A stretch of 64,000 nt of DNA from Ceratotherium simum simum (GCF_000283155.1 NW_004454193.1:14208813-14272812); one strand, 5' to 3'. Positions 23,254 through 35,860 are shown, counted from the stretch's first letter. Notes: a model not told the origin generated them from the letters alone. Numbers and translations are program-made.

Positions 23254-24229
23254 GGAAAAGAAATTAAGTCAAGTAGAACATTCACAGTGAGGGTTTAGAG
23301 GGTTGAAAATGCAAGGCAGTGTTCAGTTTACTCAGATACTGTACAGCAATGAAGGTTTATGAATAGAATGAGTCAAATTTATCAATTCAGGGACAATGAC
23401 TTTCTTAGAGCAAATTTTTAAAACCAGTTCAAGTGATCACAGGTTACCTCGTTTCATAGTTAATTTAGTGTAGATGAGAATTGGGGATATTGTGTATGTG
23501 GATGAGTAAAGTAAACACTACCATTCTTTAGCAGACAGCATTTGGGGGGATGTGTTGAGAAAGGGTTGTAAATTACATATCTCTTCATATTTAGTAATAG
23601 TGCCACAGATTATCTAGAATTTAATAATATTGATCTGCAATGTGTGATAGTTTTCTTCAAATTACATTAATAACAATGTTTTACATGTATATACCAATTA
23701 ATCATGTATGTACATGTATATAGATTATTACATGTATATAATCAATTAATATTTAATGACAATCATTTGAAAATAATGTATTATGTAATAATGCTTACTT
23801 TATTAAAAGGGACTTTTTTTCTCCTTATCCCATTACCAATATTTTAAGAACGTATTTATTAATATGATTCCATGTGAGTAATACACAGGGGCCAGATCTA
23901 AGGTTATGTGATTGAATCGTAAGTGCCTCTGGATGGTGAGCTTTCTGCCTAAATCAGGATGTGGGAAAGATGGGAGCCTGAAAGTGGAACATCAGGATAC
24001 TAACATTCAAGAAGCTAGAGAGGGGTGGGGTTGGGGAGGAGACGTTTTAATATTCATTGATTTGAATGGCATGTCTTTTATTTGTTGTGCTACTTTGTAG
24101 GCATAAAAATTAGATTCAAATAGAAGTGCCTTCACAATTTCTTACACATATAATTAACCTCCAGTACTTGAATATCTTCCATTCAAGAAAGGTCCTTGTT
24201 AATATTCCGCATTCTACTGCACTGACCTC
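23254..24229. other. gene-free AT-rich stretch
   Basis: TACATGTATA-type motifs recur at 23680-23745. No coding signal. Confidence 0.45.
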
Positions 24230-24520
24230 TGCACCCATCTCACATGAAGTATTTACTCTAGTCATCACTCAACACATGTGTGTAAAGTCTGAAGCAGTCT
24301 TTGTGCTAAAACCTGGAAGTACAGTGGTCAACAAGTTCAACACTCTGCCTCTCTCTCACAGCCTGGTGCACATCAAGTCAAGTCAAAGGAGAACTGTACC
24401 AACATTGAGGACAAAAATAGAAGGATCCTCTTACTTAGCCTTTGGGGGTTACTGGTTGTGGAGGGCTGCCAAGGAAGGCTTCCAAGAAGAAATTGTGTCT
24501 AATATAAATCTTCCTAGCCT
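24230..24520 (-). repeat. LINE L2 fragment
   Basis: Complement of the L2 3' region: 'gtgctaaaacctggaagtac', 'agtggtcaacaagttcaaca', then 'aaggaaggcttccaagaag'. The longest open frame in the window (24126-24719, 197 codons) runs across this L2 and the CT tract that follows, and is not a gene. Confidence 0.6.
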
Positions 24521-24637
24521 CTGCCCCACAGCCTTCATCGCAGCATGCGCCACTCCCAGAGGTGACATCCACTGGACAGGCATGAGTGCTCGTATCCTTT
24601 TGCTCATTTTCAGTGCTGGTTTACTGACTATACAGAT

Positions 24638-24716
24638 TTCCTCTCTCTCTTTCTTTCTCTTTTTGTCTCTCTCTGTTTCTGTCTCTCTCTCTCCATTTCC
24701 TTTTCTCTTTCTCTTT
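24638..24716. repeat. CT-rich low-complexity tract
   Basis: Polypyrimidine run of TC, TTTC and TGTC units. It encodes the Ser/Leu/Phe-rich end of the spurious long open frame. Confidence 0.9.
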
Positions 24717-24720
24717 TAAA

Positions 24721-26037
24721 CCAGAGACTTAAGAACAAATTATAAAATTGAGGTCTAGAAACTCAGTTTTATTAATGCTACCTTACAAACCCCCAAAGGA
24801 ATGTGGTGCTTCAACTGACTCATAAGGTGTGAGCAACATACTGAGTGTGAATAGAAAATGTGGGAAGATCACATAAGAAGATGGGTTGTTGGCTTTTTAA
24901 AATATATAATATATCAATATTCAACAAACATCATTTAAATTCTTAAGTTCTTCCTCAAGGAAAAAAAAAACCTGCCTATTTGAAAATGAATGGCATACAT
25001 AGAAATAATTATAGCGACTGATCTGACATAATCCAATTGGTTTGTAACGATGTCTGATCCCAATTCTTGGACTCTGTATTACTCCATATAGTGGGTGAAA
25101 CATAATCATGAGAATATACTGTTTTTCTGTGCATGGAAAATATAATACTTCCCTTATCAAAGTGAGCATAAGTTGCAACATCATTTTAAATAAAAGTGAA
25201 TGGTACAGATTTCCAGAATTGTTTCCTGACAGTTGTCTTCTTTTTAAAATAATTCCAAGCAATGTATTTTTGGCCCATGCAAGGCTAGTATATCATCGGA
25301 ATAATACTTGTGTGAGCCCTTTCTGTGGTTAAGCGTTACCTAGTGTTCTCAATTAATTGATTAAAATAGCAGCAGCTACCAGGAATCCTCTGTATGCTAC
25401 CCAACTTCCTGGATTAAACCAGGAGATGTTTTATTTTTTAAATAATTATTTGGAAGGAAAGTGGAAGATAAATCTGAACAACAGGATTATTTGAAAGTCA
25501 TAAAGTTATTTATAAATCATTCTTATCATATCATATGCATGGACGTTTTAATCAGGCATAAATCAGCTGGTTTTATCTTCTTGAAGAATAATTCCATTGC
25601 CAGAAACTCACAGGATGATATGATTTTCACACAATGATACATTTAAAGAAACAATGAAGACCGGAAATTATAAAATTAAATAAAAAGTTATACTTTCTGA
25701 ATCTACACACATCACACATAATTATGTGTTTAAAGGTTTGCAAATCTATAGGGGGAGAAATATCACACATGTATGTTCTAGAGATAGTGTGTCTTATACC
25801 TACCCATTAAAGTGTTAACCACCATATTTCTAAGAAATAAGTTTTAAAGGGACCCTAAGTCCTGGTTTGATTATTGAGAATCACAATGTTAACTTCATTA
25901 AAAAGCACTAAATCTAAGGACACTGAGGTCCAATTTTATCCCGGTTGTTTGCTCCAAGCCCATCAGTTATAACTATTTTAAGTTATTTTACTCAATGAAA
26001 TCTAACAAATAAACTCATAAAACCTATAAACCTACAA
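24721..26037. other. gene-free AT-rich stretch
   Basis: No repeat family is recognised with confidence. Opposed open frames 24921-25262 and 25108-25332 overlap and lack domains. Confidence 0.45.
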
Positions 26038-26450
26038 AGCTCTTAGGAGAAAACATAGGGGAAAATCTTCATGACCTTGAGTTGGGCAAAGGATTCTTAG
26101 ATATGACACCAAAATCATGAGGAACAAAACTAAAAATAGACAACTGGACTACGTTAAAATTAAAAGCTAATGTGATTCAAGGGACATCCTCAGAAAGTGA
26201 AAAGATAACCAACAGAATGGGAGAAAATATTTGCAAATTATATATCTTATATATCTCTAAGATTATATATCTATATCTTATATATCTATAGGATATAGAT
26301 CTAATATATCTATATATTCATATAATTAAATAAATATTATTGTGGTGATGGTTGCACATATATGCACACTTTAAATGGGGGAATTGTATGATAGTGAATT
26401 ATACATCAATTAAGCTGTTTAAAAAAGTTTTAAAAAAGAATAATAACTCA
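26038..26450 (+). mobile_element. old L1 3' end with internal deletion and AT tract
   Basis: 5' part: 'cttaggagaaaacatagggg', 'atgggagaaaatatttgcaa', the late ORF2 region of old L1. An AT-rich tract (26239-26327) replaces what should follow. The extreme 3' end 'gtggtgatggttgcacata' to 'tatacatcaattaagctg' closes it. The A-rich tail hosts the SINE at 26451. Confidence 0.75.
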
Positions 26451-26661
26451 GGGCCGGCTCCGTGGCTTAGCGGTTAAGTGTGCGCGCTCTGATGCTGGCG
26501 GCCCGGGTTCGGATCCCGGGAGCGCCCCGAGGCACCACTTCTCCGTCCAACGTGAGGCCGAGTCCCACGTACAGCAACTAGAAGGATGTGAACCTATGAC
26601 ATACAACTATCTACTGGGGCTTTGGGGGGAAAAAACTGAATAAATAAAATCTTTAAAAAAA
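26451..26661 (+). mobile_element. young CpG-rich tRNA-derived SINE, second type, with 19-bp TSD
   Basis: Head 'gggccggctccgtggcttag' with an intact B-box motif 'ggttcggatcccgg'; CpG-rich left half; body 'cagcaactagaaggatgtg' and 'catacaactatctactgggg'; A-rich tail. AAAAAAGAATAATAACTCA is repeated exactly at 26432-26450 and 26662-26680. The many preserved CpGs and the exact TSD mark it as one of the youngest insertions here. Not a tRNA gene: no cloverleaf closes. Confidence 0.95.
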
Positions 26662-26680
26662 AAAAAAGAATAATAACTCA

Positions 26681-27466
26681 TATGTTAACTGGCTAATGAA
26701 GTGAGATAGAGATTGATTCAACTATAGCAACACTCGTGAGGAAAACAAAAAGTTAAGAATTTCAGTTGAAAAGACCCTGGGGATTATTTCTTAGGGTAGC
26801 TGCAAGTCTAATTTCCCACACCTGGCATTATTTTCAAACTCAGATAACTTTTAAGATGCATTCCATAATCAGTTTTGTCTTCGTTGCATGTTTCTAATGC
26901 CTCAGTTTTATTTTAAGCTTAAATTATCAGAAACAGCTTTATGCATCCACAAGAACATTGCAACAAATCACAAAACCAGATGTAATTTGAATGTCTGAAA
27001 ATAGAGGAATAGGTAAATAAATAATGATGTATCTACTCTATAGATAGCTACAAGGTAATTTAAAAATTATTACTATGATACAACACAGAAATATTTTAAT
27101 ATCATCAAAGAGCAGAGTAAAAGAATGTATATTCACTGTTATTTTAACTAAGTAAAAGTTTAATAAGTGTAAGTAAGTGCCAATTCTGTGTTTGAGGATG
27201 TGCTAAAAGCTTTAAAGATATAAAATTAATCTCTGTAGACACTAAATGCCATAAATTTTAAGATGTACCATCAAATTAATAACAAATCTTAAAGATGGGA
27301 GGGAGAAAATGAAGCAACACAACATGTCAAATGTATGCATCAATTATATGATTCATTTTGACTTTACACATATAATTTCCACTCAAAACATCAAAAACAA
27401 CATTTTCCAAAGTGACTTAGGTCAGGTCCTTTCTCCCCAACCCCTTCAAGTGAGGTTATTTGATAC
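26681..27466. other. gene-free AT-rich stretch
   Basis: A short MIR-like bit may lie at 27170-27250. Nothing else recognised. Confidence 0.4.
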
Positions 27467-27471
27467 ATTTG

Positions 27472-27858
27472 TGCTTTGGACTGAACTGTGTGCCCCCTCA
27501 AATTCATATGTTGAAGTCTTAACCCCTCCCCCGACAAGAATATATTTGGAAATAAGGCATTAGGAGGTAAGGTTAAATGAGGTCATAAGGGTGGGGCCCT
27601 AATCTAACAGAATTAGTGGATTTATAAGAAGAGGAAGAGAGAGCGAGCTCTCAGTATATATCCACCAAGGAAAAGTCTATGTGAGGACACAATAAGAAGG
27701 GGCCATCCCCAAGCTAGGCAGAGTTTTAGCAGAAACCAAATCAGCTGGCACCTTGATCTTCGACTTCCCAGCCTCCAGAACTGTGAGAAATAAATTTCTG
27801 TTGTTTAAGCCATGTAGTCTGGGGTATTTTGTAATGGCAACCCAAGCGGACTAACACA
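27472..27858 (+). mobile_element. solo MLT1-type MaLR LTR with 5-bp TSD
   Basis: Classic landmarks: 'caaattcatatgttgaagtc', 'taaatgaggtcataagggtg', 'ggatttataagaagaggaag', 'gtgaggacacaataagaagg', 'caccttgatcttcgacttcc', 'aactgtgagaaataaattt'. It begins TG, ends CA, and is flanked by ATTTG at 27467-27471 and 27859-27863, the 5-bp duplication expected for this class. No internal sequence remains. Confidence 0.92.
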
Positions 27859-27939
27859 ATTTGTAATACAGTTATTTTTTCTGTGAGGGGTCAAAGTCTG
27901 CATTCAATCCTAGGAGCCCTGCCATCCTAGTTGATTATT

Positions 27940-28500
27940 TTTATTAAATTTGCATAAATTAAAGTTCAATCTTTGTGATATATGGTTCTATGGAATTAAT
28001 CAAACACACAAAGTCATATATTCACCACCCCAATACCATTCAGAACAGTTCCTTCATCTTAAAAAGTGCCCTGCCCATCTTCATTGTTATCCACAGCCCT
28101 CTACTGCCAAACTCAAAACATCTAGCAACTATCAATCTGTTTTCTGTTTACCTCTCCTAGAATGTCATGTGAGTGGAATCACAACAACATATCGCCCTTT
28201 AGGTTTGGTTTCTTTCACTTAGTAAAAAGCATTTCAGATTCAACCATGTAGTTGTGTAAATCAATAGTCCATTCCTTTCTATTGCTCAAAAGTATTCTAT
28301 TGTAAGGATACAGCACAGTTTGTTTAGTCATTCCCTTGTGCTTTGGACATTTTGGTTGCTTCCGGATATGGGGGATTATGAATAAAACTGCCATAAAAAT
28401 CTGCATACGGGATTTTGTGTGAACGTAAATTTTCACACAAAAACTTAACGAAAAAGGAAATGTACATAAACATGGTATTCTAGTTGACAAATTTGTTTTT
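27940..28500 (-). mobile_element. L1 fragment, 3' region
   Basis: Complement of L1 late ORF2: 'ctttcacttagtaaaaagca', 'tctattgtaaggatacag', 'ttgtgctttggacattttgg', 'gggattatgaataaaactgc'. Frames are broken on both strands. Confidence 0.8.
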
Positions 28501-28785
28501 CCTGGGGGTATGAGTCAACAATTCTGTATGCTGTGTTACACATGTACTAGGGTTTAAGATACAAGTTAATGAGGGATGGTGGATGGTGGAACCCAGTTTC
28601 TCACTGTTGGAGAGGGAAGTTCTAAATAAGCAAGGGGGGAAAGTTGGAATGAACTCCTCTGGTACTGGATTAGAGCTAGAGACAGAATGAACTCATGTTT
28701 AGCATAGACAGATAGGTAAGTAAGTAGATAAGCGGAGAGAGAGATAAATAGACAAATAAATGGTTACAGATACATGGGTAAACTT

Positions 28786-29690
28786 TAGTTAGTGTGCATA
28801 CCTATATATTCCAGCTCCAAAAGGGCCTAGAGGCATGGACACCCCAGAGGCCATAAGCATATCTAGCACCTTGGTTTCTAAGTGCTCTTCTCCAGTGAAA
28901 GAAACCAAGCCTACTTGAAGAAATGGCTGATTCTGGGGCTGGGGCAGGAAATACACAAAGAACCTGGAATATATCATAGTGCCAAAAAGAAAGAAAACAC
29001 TCAAAAACAAAAGGATGGGAAAATGCCAGACAGAAACGAAACTGAAACAGTTCTCAATGGCCAAATCTGGAAAATATGAGCAACAAAACAAATGACGCAG
29101 TACTGGATTATAACCCAAAGTATCAAATAAGTATACGTTATATTAACTAAATGATGAAGGTGAACATCACCAGTGATATTTGTTTGATATCATGATGTAC
29201 TCCCTGATAATGATGAGAAGGAGTAACACTTTGTGTCTGTGGTGTTCTTCCCCAAAACCAACAACCCCCATCTACCTTGAAAAAAAAAAAAACAGATCAA
29301 ACTCAAATTGAGGAAAAGTCTAAAAAATATCTGACTATTATTTTTCAAAATTGTCAAAGTCATGACAATCAAGGAACGAGTGACAAAATGTTACAGGAGG
29401 CATGATGAGCTGTGACAATGTGTTACCCTGATTTGGATTCAGGGGGATAAAAGGAAAATTAATATAAAAACTGGTTAAATACAAACGAAGTCTGGAGTTT
29501 GGTTAATAAGAGCATACAAATGTTGTTTGCTTAATTTTGACAATGTATCATGGTAATGCAATATGTTAACATTAAGAGAAACTGAGTGTGAGGTATAAAG
29601 GAACTCTGCATTATCTTTGCAACTTTCCTGTAAATCTAAAATTATTTTGTAAGTGTTATTAAAAATGCGTTTTGATTCCTGGCATTTAAA
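28786..29690 (+). mobile_element. old L1 3'UTR
   Basis: Recognised from the old L1 (L1ME/MD-like) tail: 'tacaaacgaagtctggagtt', 'ttgacaatgtatcatggtaa', 'atgttaacattaagagaaac', 'aactttcctgtaaatctaaa'. A minus frame (28789-29118) and a plus frame (28882-29079) inside it are chance. Confidence 0.75.
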
Positions 29691-29910
29691 AATGCTAGGA
29701 TATATTTTTTAGACTCTCAAAAAAATTAGATGTTACTCTCATTTTTGAAAGCTAACACCTTAGTACAATGCAAAATGGTTCCTTCCCCCAAAAAGACAGA
29801 AACATGCCCCCCAAAAAAAGTTTATTTCAGGTTTGTGAATTGTACGTGATTTCTCTGTATTATTTTTTTACATTATTTTATTTAGTTGGTGGATCAAATA
29901 AAAAGGAATT

Positions 29911-30096
29911 AGGGTTGGCCGCATGGCCTAGAGTGGTGAACTTCAGCACGCTCCACTTCGGCAGCCCTGGTTTGGTTCCCAGGTGGGGACCTACACCACT
30001 TGTCTATCAGTGGCCATGTTGTGGCGGTGACCCACATACAAAATAGAGGAAGATTGGCACAGATGTTAGCTCAGGGCAAATCTTCAGCAAAAAAAA
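29911..30096 (+). mobile_element. ERE-type tRNA-derived SINE, decayed
   Basis: Head 'agggttggccgcatggccta', 'cacgctccacttcggcagcc', body 'ggccatgttgtggcggtgac', one tail unit 'atgttagctcagggcaaatc', A-tail. 'aataaaaa' on both sides is at best a weak TSD. Confidence 0.9.
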
Positions 30097-30689
30097 TGAA
30101 TAAAAACTACCATGATGCATTAATTTGAATGTTTGAGATTTATCATCAGAGTGATAATGTTTCCTTTTCATATGCAGTCACTTCCCCATCACTATTTAAT
30201 TGAATAACTCTATCATACTTAGAAGCTAACAGCTTGAAAAATCAAAATAAAGTTGTATTCTCAGCATATAAAAACCTACAGAGGCTGAGCAAACCCAAGT
30301 TTACCGATATGTGTATATCTGTTCTTCAAAGACTCACAAATGTGACAAAGCTGTGTCTAGGGGCTCAAGAATTCAGTCCAATGGTCTGTCTGATAGTCAT
30401 TCACTATCAAGCTTGGAAAAAAATTGAAATTTGCTTTCTGCATCCTAAAGTTAGTGTGGGATTTTCAAGAAAGATAACTAATTAAAAAGTTGATATGTTA
30501 AATATATACTAGAAAATTTTTAATTTTATATGCTGATAATCGTTTTCTGTAAATGTATTCACAAACTTTAAAACATCTTCATTAGGATGTTTCCTGATTT
30601 TTAAATTTTTTAAACATTCAATTATTTATTCTTTTAATTACTTAATTAAATAACATTTGAACGCTTGGCATGGGATTTTGAAGTACTTT
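30097..30689. other. gene-free AT-rich stretch
   Basis: No coding signal; small frame 30234-30485 has no domain. Confidence 0.45.
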
Positions 30690-30840
30690 TGTGACACAAT
30701 AACCTGTATATAAGAAAAAGAGCTTCCAATTTGAAAAGTAGATATTATTGTCCTCAATTTATGGAGAAGGTAATTGAGATTTATAGAGATTAAGTAAATT
30801 GCCCAGCATCAATACATAAATGGTAGTGCTAGGAATTTTA
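30690..30840 (-). repeat. MIR SINE
   Basis: Reverse orientation: 'ttgtcctcaatttatggaga', 'tagagattaagtaaattgcc', 'tggtagtgctaggaatttt'. Confidence 0.65.
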
Positions 30841-30959
30841 TTTATTCATTTATTATTTTTTTAAAGCAATGACTGATTTATTAGTGGTCCATAGTCTTCT
30901 TTTTTTAATTAAATTTTTTAATTCAATTTATTTAAGCTAAAAAAATCCATTTAACCCAA

Positions 30960-32290
30960 TTATGATTTATGTTTAATAGAGGTACAATTTATATGCAATA
31001 GAATGCACAGGTCGTAAACATTCAGTTTATGAGAATTGTAAGTACTGATGGAAAAACACCCCAAACAAGATATGGAACATTTCCATCATCTCCGAAAGTT
31101 TCCTTCCAGTTGATTTACATCCTTATCCTGAAGTCAGGGATTACTATTGCCAAAGATTAGTATTCCCTGTGTTTGGCGTAACATGGCATATTGTTACAGT
31201 AAACTTTTTTTCTTATAAGTAGAAAGAGTATACTCTAAAATAATGATAAAATTATAGTATAACAGTTCTGTTATATCAATCCATTTATATGTCATTATGC
31301 CAATACCACACTGATTACTGCAGATTTCTGACAAGTCTTCAAATCCTGTAATGGAAATTTAACATTATTTTTATTTTTTAATATTGTTTTGGCTATTCTA
31401 GATCCTTTGCATTTCCAAATGTGTTTAGAATCAGCTTGCCAGCTTTAAAAAAAAAAATTACAAACAAAAAAGACTGCTGGGATTTTGATTGTAATTGTGT
31501 TGAGACTATAGATCATTTGGGGGAAAATAAATAAAAATAATACCATCTAATATTGAGCTTACCTATCTATGAATATGTAGATTTTTCAGCTTATTTAGAT
31601 ATTTAATTTCTTTAATCAATGCTTTGTAGTTTTCCATGCAGGTGTACTACATATCTTTCTTTAGATTTATCACTTGCTCTTTGATGTGTTTAGCAATCAT
31701 TACAAATAGTATTTTAAATTTCATTGAAAAATGTTTTATTGTTAGTATGGGGCCATGATAAATCCACTTACTAGTTCTACAAATTTTATGTTGGTGACAT
31801 ACAAAATCATGCCACCTGTAAATGATGAAGGTTTTACTTTCTCCTTTTCAATCTTTATGCCTTTCATTTCTCTTCTTTCTTATAGAGCTTGGGCTAGAGA
31901 TTTTAGTGCAATGTAGAATAGAACTAGTGAGAGCAGGTATCCTCGCCTTGTTCCTGGATAAACATTCAAAGTTTTACCATTATATAATGGTAATATATAA
32001 TGGAGGCTGTGAAAAGTTTGTACATGCCCTTTATCAGATAAAAGTTTCTTTCCATTCCTAGTTTTGATAGAAACGTTTTTGTTTTTGGTTTTCTGTTTTT
32101 TTTAATCAGGAAAGATGTTGAATTTTGTCACTTGGTTATTCTGCTGCTATTGAGATGATTGTATGCCATTCCTTCGTTCTGTTAATGTGATAAATTATAT
32201 TGATTGGGGTTTGAATATTAAACCAACGTTGCATTTCCAGGGTAATTCTACTTTGTCTTGATATTGCTTTTTTAATATATTTTGGGGGTA
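30960..32290 (-). mobile_element. old L1, ORF2 reverse-transcriptase region
   Basis: Complement of L1 ORF2: 'atgccaataccacactgatt', 'ttgttttggctattctagat', 'tgctgggattttgattgtaa', 'gcaggtatcctcgccttgtt', 'ttctgctgctattgagatga', 'aaccaacgttgcatttccag'. Many stops and indels; no usable frame. The 5' end (high coordinate) breaks into unassigned sequence at about 32290. Confidence 0.85.
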
Positions 32291-33420
32291 AAACTTGCAG
32301 AGTTTGTGGTGGTTTTAGTTAGATTCAGTTCACTGATGGCTTTAAATACTCTGAAAGTAGGATCAGTACTTTTCCTTTAGCAGGACATGGGATTTGAGCA
32401 CTGGCAAGACTGGCTATCTCTTTATGCTCTACTTCACACCACCAGGTTTCTGAAACAGGAAATTTCTTTCTGCTTTTTAGCCCAGATGTTGTCTTTTTGG
32501 AATGCTGGAAAGTTCTTTTGCTCTTCTTGACACTCACTTTCTGTACCTAGTGATCTCTTTTTATGTACGTGCCCAGACCTTGAAGCCATCCTTCAAGGCA
32601 TCCTTGGCAAAGATTTGGTGTCCCTTGGAAGAATTTCCTTGAGTCCTTCCACTGTTTCCCTAACGTTCAGGTGGCTGTTGCCTTTCCTCTTGATGAAGGC
32701 AACTCATGTCTCAGAAGGAAGCTCTATCAGTTCTCTTTTCCTCCATCAGACTGTGTGCGACCCTTGCGGATTCAGTGAAAGAACATGGGGAATAATTGGT
32801 GGCTCTTTGTAAGCTTGCTCCACAGCTGAGGTTTCTAAGGATTCTAATCTGTCATGTCAGCACACATATGGCCATGAAAAGTTTGATAAAAGTTTAACAT
32901 TTTTCTTCCAACTATTCTCTGTGGCAGATTCTCCCTCCTCCCAACACTCCACCGGGGGTGCAAGCAGCCATAGATCCCTTCTTTCCTAGGAAGTGTTCAT
33001 CATTTTATGTTTAGGTCTTCATCTCTCTGACTTTTTTTTTAAGAACTATGATTTTGTAGCTTGCTTATTATATTTGTCCCCATGATTATGGTGGAAGCAA
33101 AGGGCTCATATGATTTTTTTACCCCTTAATTAAAACTATTAATGCATGCAGGAATTTGAACCTCTATATATGTGTTGCCAAAATTTTCTCTTTGTAGTGT
33201 CCTGAATTGCTCTCCCCATTTCCTAATTCACACCACCAAAAAGCCCAAGAGGTTGAGGTACTGGAGATTGCCCTTGATATTCCATTTGAAAAATTAGTAG
33301 ATGGACTATTTTTTTCCATTAAATTGAATGGACATTGACCCAAATGTCTTGTTTGGCAGCATGGCACCTCTTTGAAAATTCTCTTTCGTTTCATTTTGTT
33401 ATTCAAAAACTAGAATTTCA
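32290..33420 (-). other. unassigned segment with degenerate coding look
   Basis: Not a repeat family I recognise. On the minus strand two open frames (33164-33406 and 32325-32537) begin and end the stretch. Between them, runs of Lys/Arg/Ser-rich translation shift frame near 32600-32800, as in a decayed coding copy. No parent gene is identified, no poly(A) tract or TSD is found, and the resemblance could be chance. It lies directly against the broken end of the L1 at 30960-32290. Confidence 0.3.
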
Positions 33421-34519
33421 GTATAAAAAAAGAAAATTTTTAAAAAGCAAGAAAATAAGAAAAACAAGCTTAAGTTCATGATGAATCAAAGTCAAGAAAA
33501 CTAATTTCACTCTAGGAACCAGTAACATTTAATGAGAGTGAAGCAAGCAGCAGGGTGTTAGATAAATGAAAGCAGACAGAAAAAAACACAAAACAACTTG
33601 ATCAAAGAATAAAGTATAGGACTGTGATCAAAGAAAATAACCTTATGAAGAACACAATACTTGATTTTCTATAGAGTTACTTAGAAGGCAGAGAATATTC
33701 AAAACTTTAGTCAAGTTGTAGTACCAGACCTATATTTTATGAATATGCATCTTTCAATAAATACTCCTTTTTATTTCCTGCAAATTGAAAATAGAGTGGC
33801 CAATAAATAACTATGTTTCACTTCTTGTGTAAAGCAAGGTCTCAAAAAAGAAAAAAAAAATAGTTACTTTGTTTTTATCTATACTTATAGGTAATATAGT
33901 TATAACCTAATTTTAAGATAGACAAAAGAAAATTCAAAGTAATTGTGATGCAGACTCTATATAACTGGACCAAGTAGTCTTAATAATGTCAAAACTCAAA
34001 TTACCCCCAAATTACCGAGTTTGAGAAATGTACTGAAAATCAGTATTTCTCCAAAGAGGGTTTTACAGACCTGGCTAATGGACCTTACTGAAAAAATCGT
34101 ATGCGTGTCATGACAATTTGGGGGGAAGGGCAGGGTTTTAGAAATCATTATACATTTTTATAGATGCCAAATTCTATACCTAGATTAACTTTGGTAACCA
34201 CTATACCCATGTCTATTCTATTTCTTCTAAAGTGCTTTATATGGATGTAACATTGATAAAGATCTTTCTAGGGAGCTAACAACATTAGTATATAATCTCA
34301 TTTATCCTTTAAAACTGCTCACTATATATAGCAAAATGATGTATCTTGGAAAATGGAAAAGATAGCTGGAGATATTTCCTTATATATTGGTATTCTCTGC
34401 ACTTGACTGATACATAGTAGGTCTCTCTACCCAATCTCTGTGCTTTCTCATTTTACAAAAACAACTAAGTGTGAATACAATTTAGGAATTCATTAAGAGC
34501 CTTAATTATGCATACCTGA
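33421..34519. other. gene-free AT-rich stretch
   Basis: About 34020-34180 has the look of a decayed DNA-transposon repeat, not named. No coding signal. Confidence 0.4.
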
Positions 34520-34665
34520 TTTCCTTGTTTGGACCCCAGAATTTAATCCTGCATTATCACAGTTCCATGTTTATCGCATCTTTTTTGTTTATATCTGCAT
34601 CGCTAGCCCTAGATGCATAGCCTGTGCCTAGTAGACACTCAAGAAAGACCTCTGAAGTAAATGAA
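34520..34665 (+). repeat. LINE L2 3' tail
   Basis: 'atcgctagccctagatgcat', 'gtgcctagtagacactcaag' and 'agtaaatgaatgg' match the L2 end (cctagcacagtgcc ... tagtaggcgctcaataa ... tgaatgaatg). Confidence 0.65.
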
Positions 34666-34730
34666 TGGAGGCTTATTTTACTGGAAAATAAATGTTCAGC
34701 ACTAAATACGTATATAGCTATATGCTAACA

Positions 34731-34795
34731 TTCTCTCTCTTTTTCTCTCTCTCTATAGATACACATATATATGTGCATATATAATATATACATAC
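34731..34795. repeat. CT then TA low-complexity tract
   Basis: TCTC-rich run passing into ATATAT/ATATGTGC repeats. Confidence 0.85.
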
Positions 34796-34849
34796 TTTAG
34801 AATTAACATATAATAACTATGTATATAATAATATATAATAATTAATCAC

Positions 34850-35070
34850 TATTCTTATTATGTGCCAAACACTATTCTCTACTCTTTACCTATATTGACT
34901 CTTTAACTTGAACAACAGCCTCTAGGTTTAGGTACCTTCACTAAGCCCATTTCTTCCTTTCAGAGACCTGAGACAGAGGGGCTAAATAAATTGCACAAGG
35001 TCACACAGCTGCTAATGAGAGCATTGGGATTCAGAGTTGGATCATTTTATACAAACCTAGTCTGTAAAGC
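34850..35070 (-). repeat. MIR SINE
   Basis: Reverse orientation, well preserved: 'ttattatgtgccaaacacta', 'gaggggctaaataaattgca', 'caaggtcacacagctgctaa', 'attgggattcagagttgg'. Confidence 0.88.
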
Positions 35071-35689
35071 ATTAAAATCTGCCACCACTCAACCATTGAA
35101 GCACAAATGAGATGTTTGTATATGAAGACACAATATTACCCTTGTTATTAAATTATTAGACAATTGCTCTATTCATTTTCTTTTAGCACACAGATACAAC
35201 TATATTCAGAAATAAGCATGGGTTATATGCACACACTATCAGGACTTAGAATTTAAGCCAGATATCTAAAAGAGGGTGGTGGGGAAAATGCAAGAATTGC
35301 TATCAATTTCTTAAGAACATGCTAGAATTGCACTATGATGAACTAGGTTTCCAAGCTATTTGGTGAGAGTGAATGAGAGCCTTGAGAAGTGGGGGTGGGG
35401 ATCATCTTGTCAGTATCTAGTATGTAGCAAGTGCTGAATGGATGTGTAAGTGGGAGTAAGGACAGACAGAAGGGAGCTAGGGAGAAAATGAAGGATGGAG
35501 GAAGAAAGAGAGGGTCCATGGGAAGGGAATATGTCTTTCCAAACTAGAGTTAAGATCTTGGTGGGCAGGAGCTGATATCTATAGTTCTTTTCTATCCCAC
35601 TTTGTTCGATATAATGGAATGCAAAAATCCATGCAGACACATTCTTTCCTAAAGAGAATATTTACAATCTGTTTATTCTTTTCGGTTGT

Positions 35690-35860
35690 CCAAATGATCT
35701 GCTCTAAGATCATTGATGTAGCAATATTACTCTCATCATTTAGATAAGAAAAGCCAGGCTTGGGATATTTAAATGAATTACCAGAGGCCACATAGCTCAG
35801 TGTTGGAGCCAGGACTTTGTACCTGGTCGTCTGGTTTAGAAACACATAATCTTTGCTAGG
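35690..35860 (-). repeat. MIR SINE
   Basis: Reverse orientation: 'ttactctcatcatttagata', 'agaggccacatagctcagtg', 'ttggagccaggactttgtac'. Confidence 0.8.

Noticed and set aside
24126..24719. Longest open frame in the window (197 codons, plus strand)
   Set aside because: It runs over an L2 fragment and ends in a CT low-complexity tract; no domain and no start or splice context suggest a real gene.
26451..26661. tRNA gene suggested by an intact B-box-like motif
   Set aside because: The motif belongs to the head of a tRNA-derived SINE with TSD and A-tail; no full cloverleaf. The same applies to the heads at 20201 and 43996.
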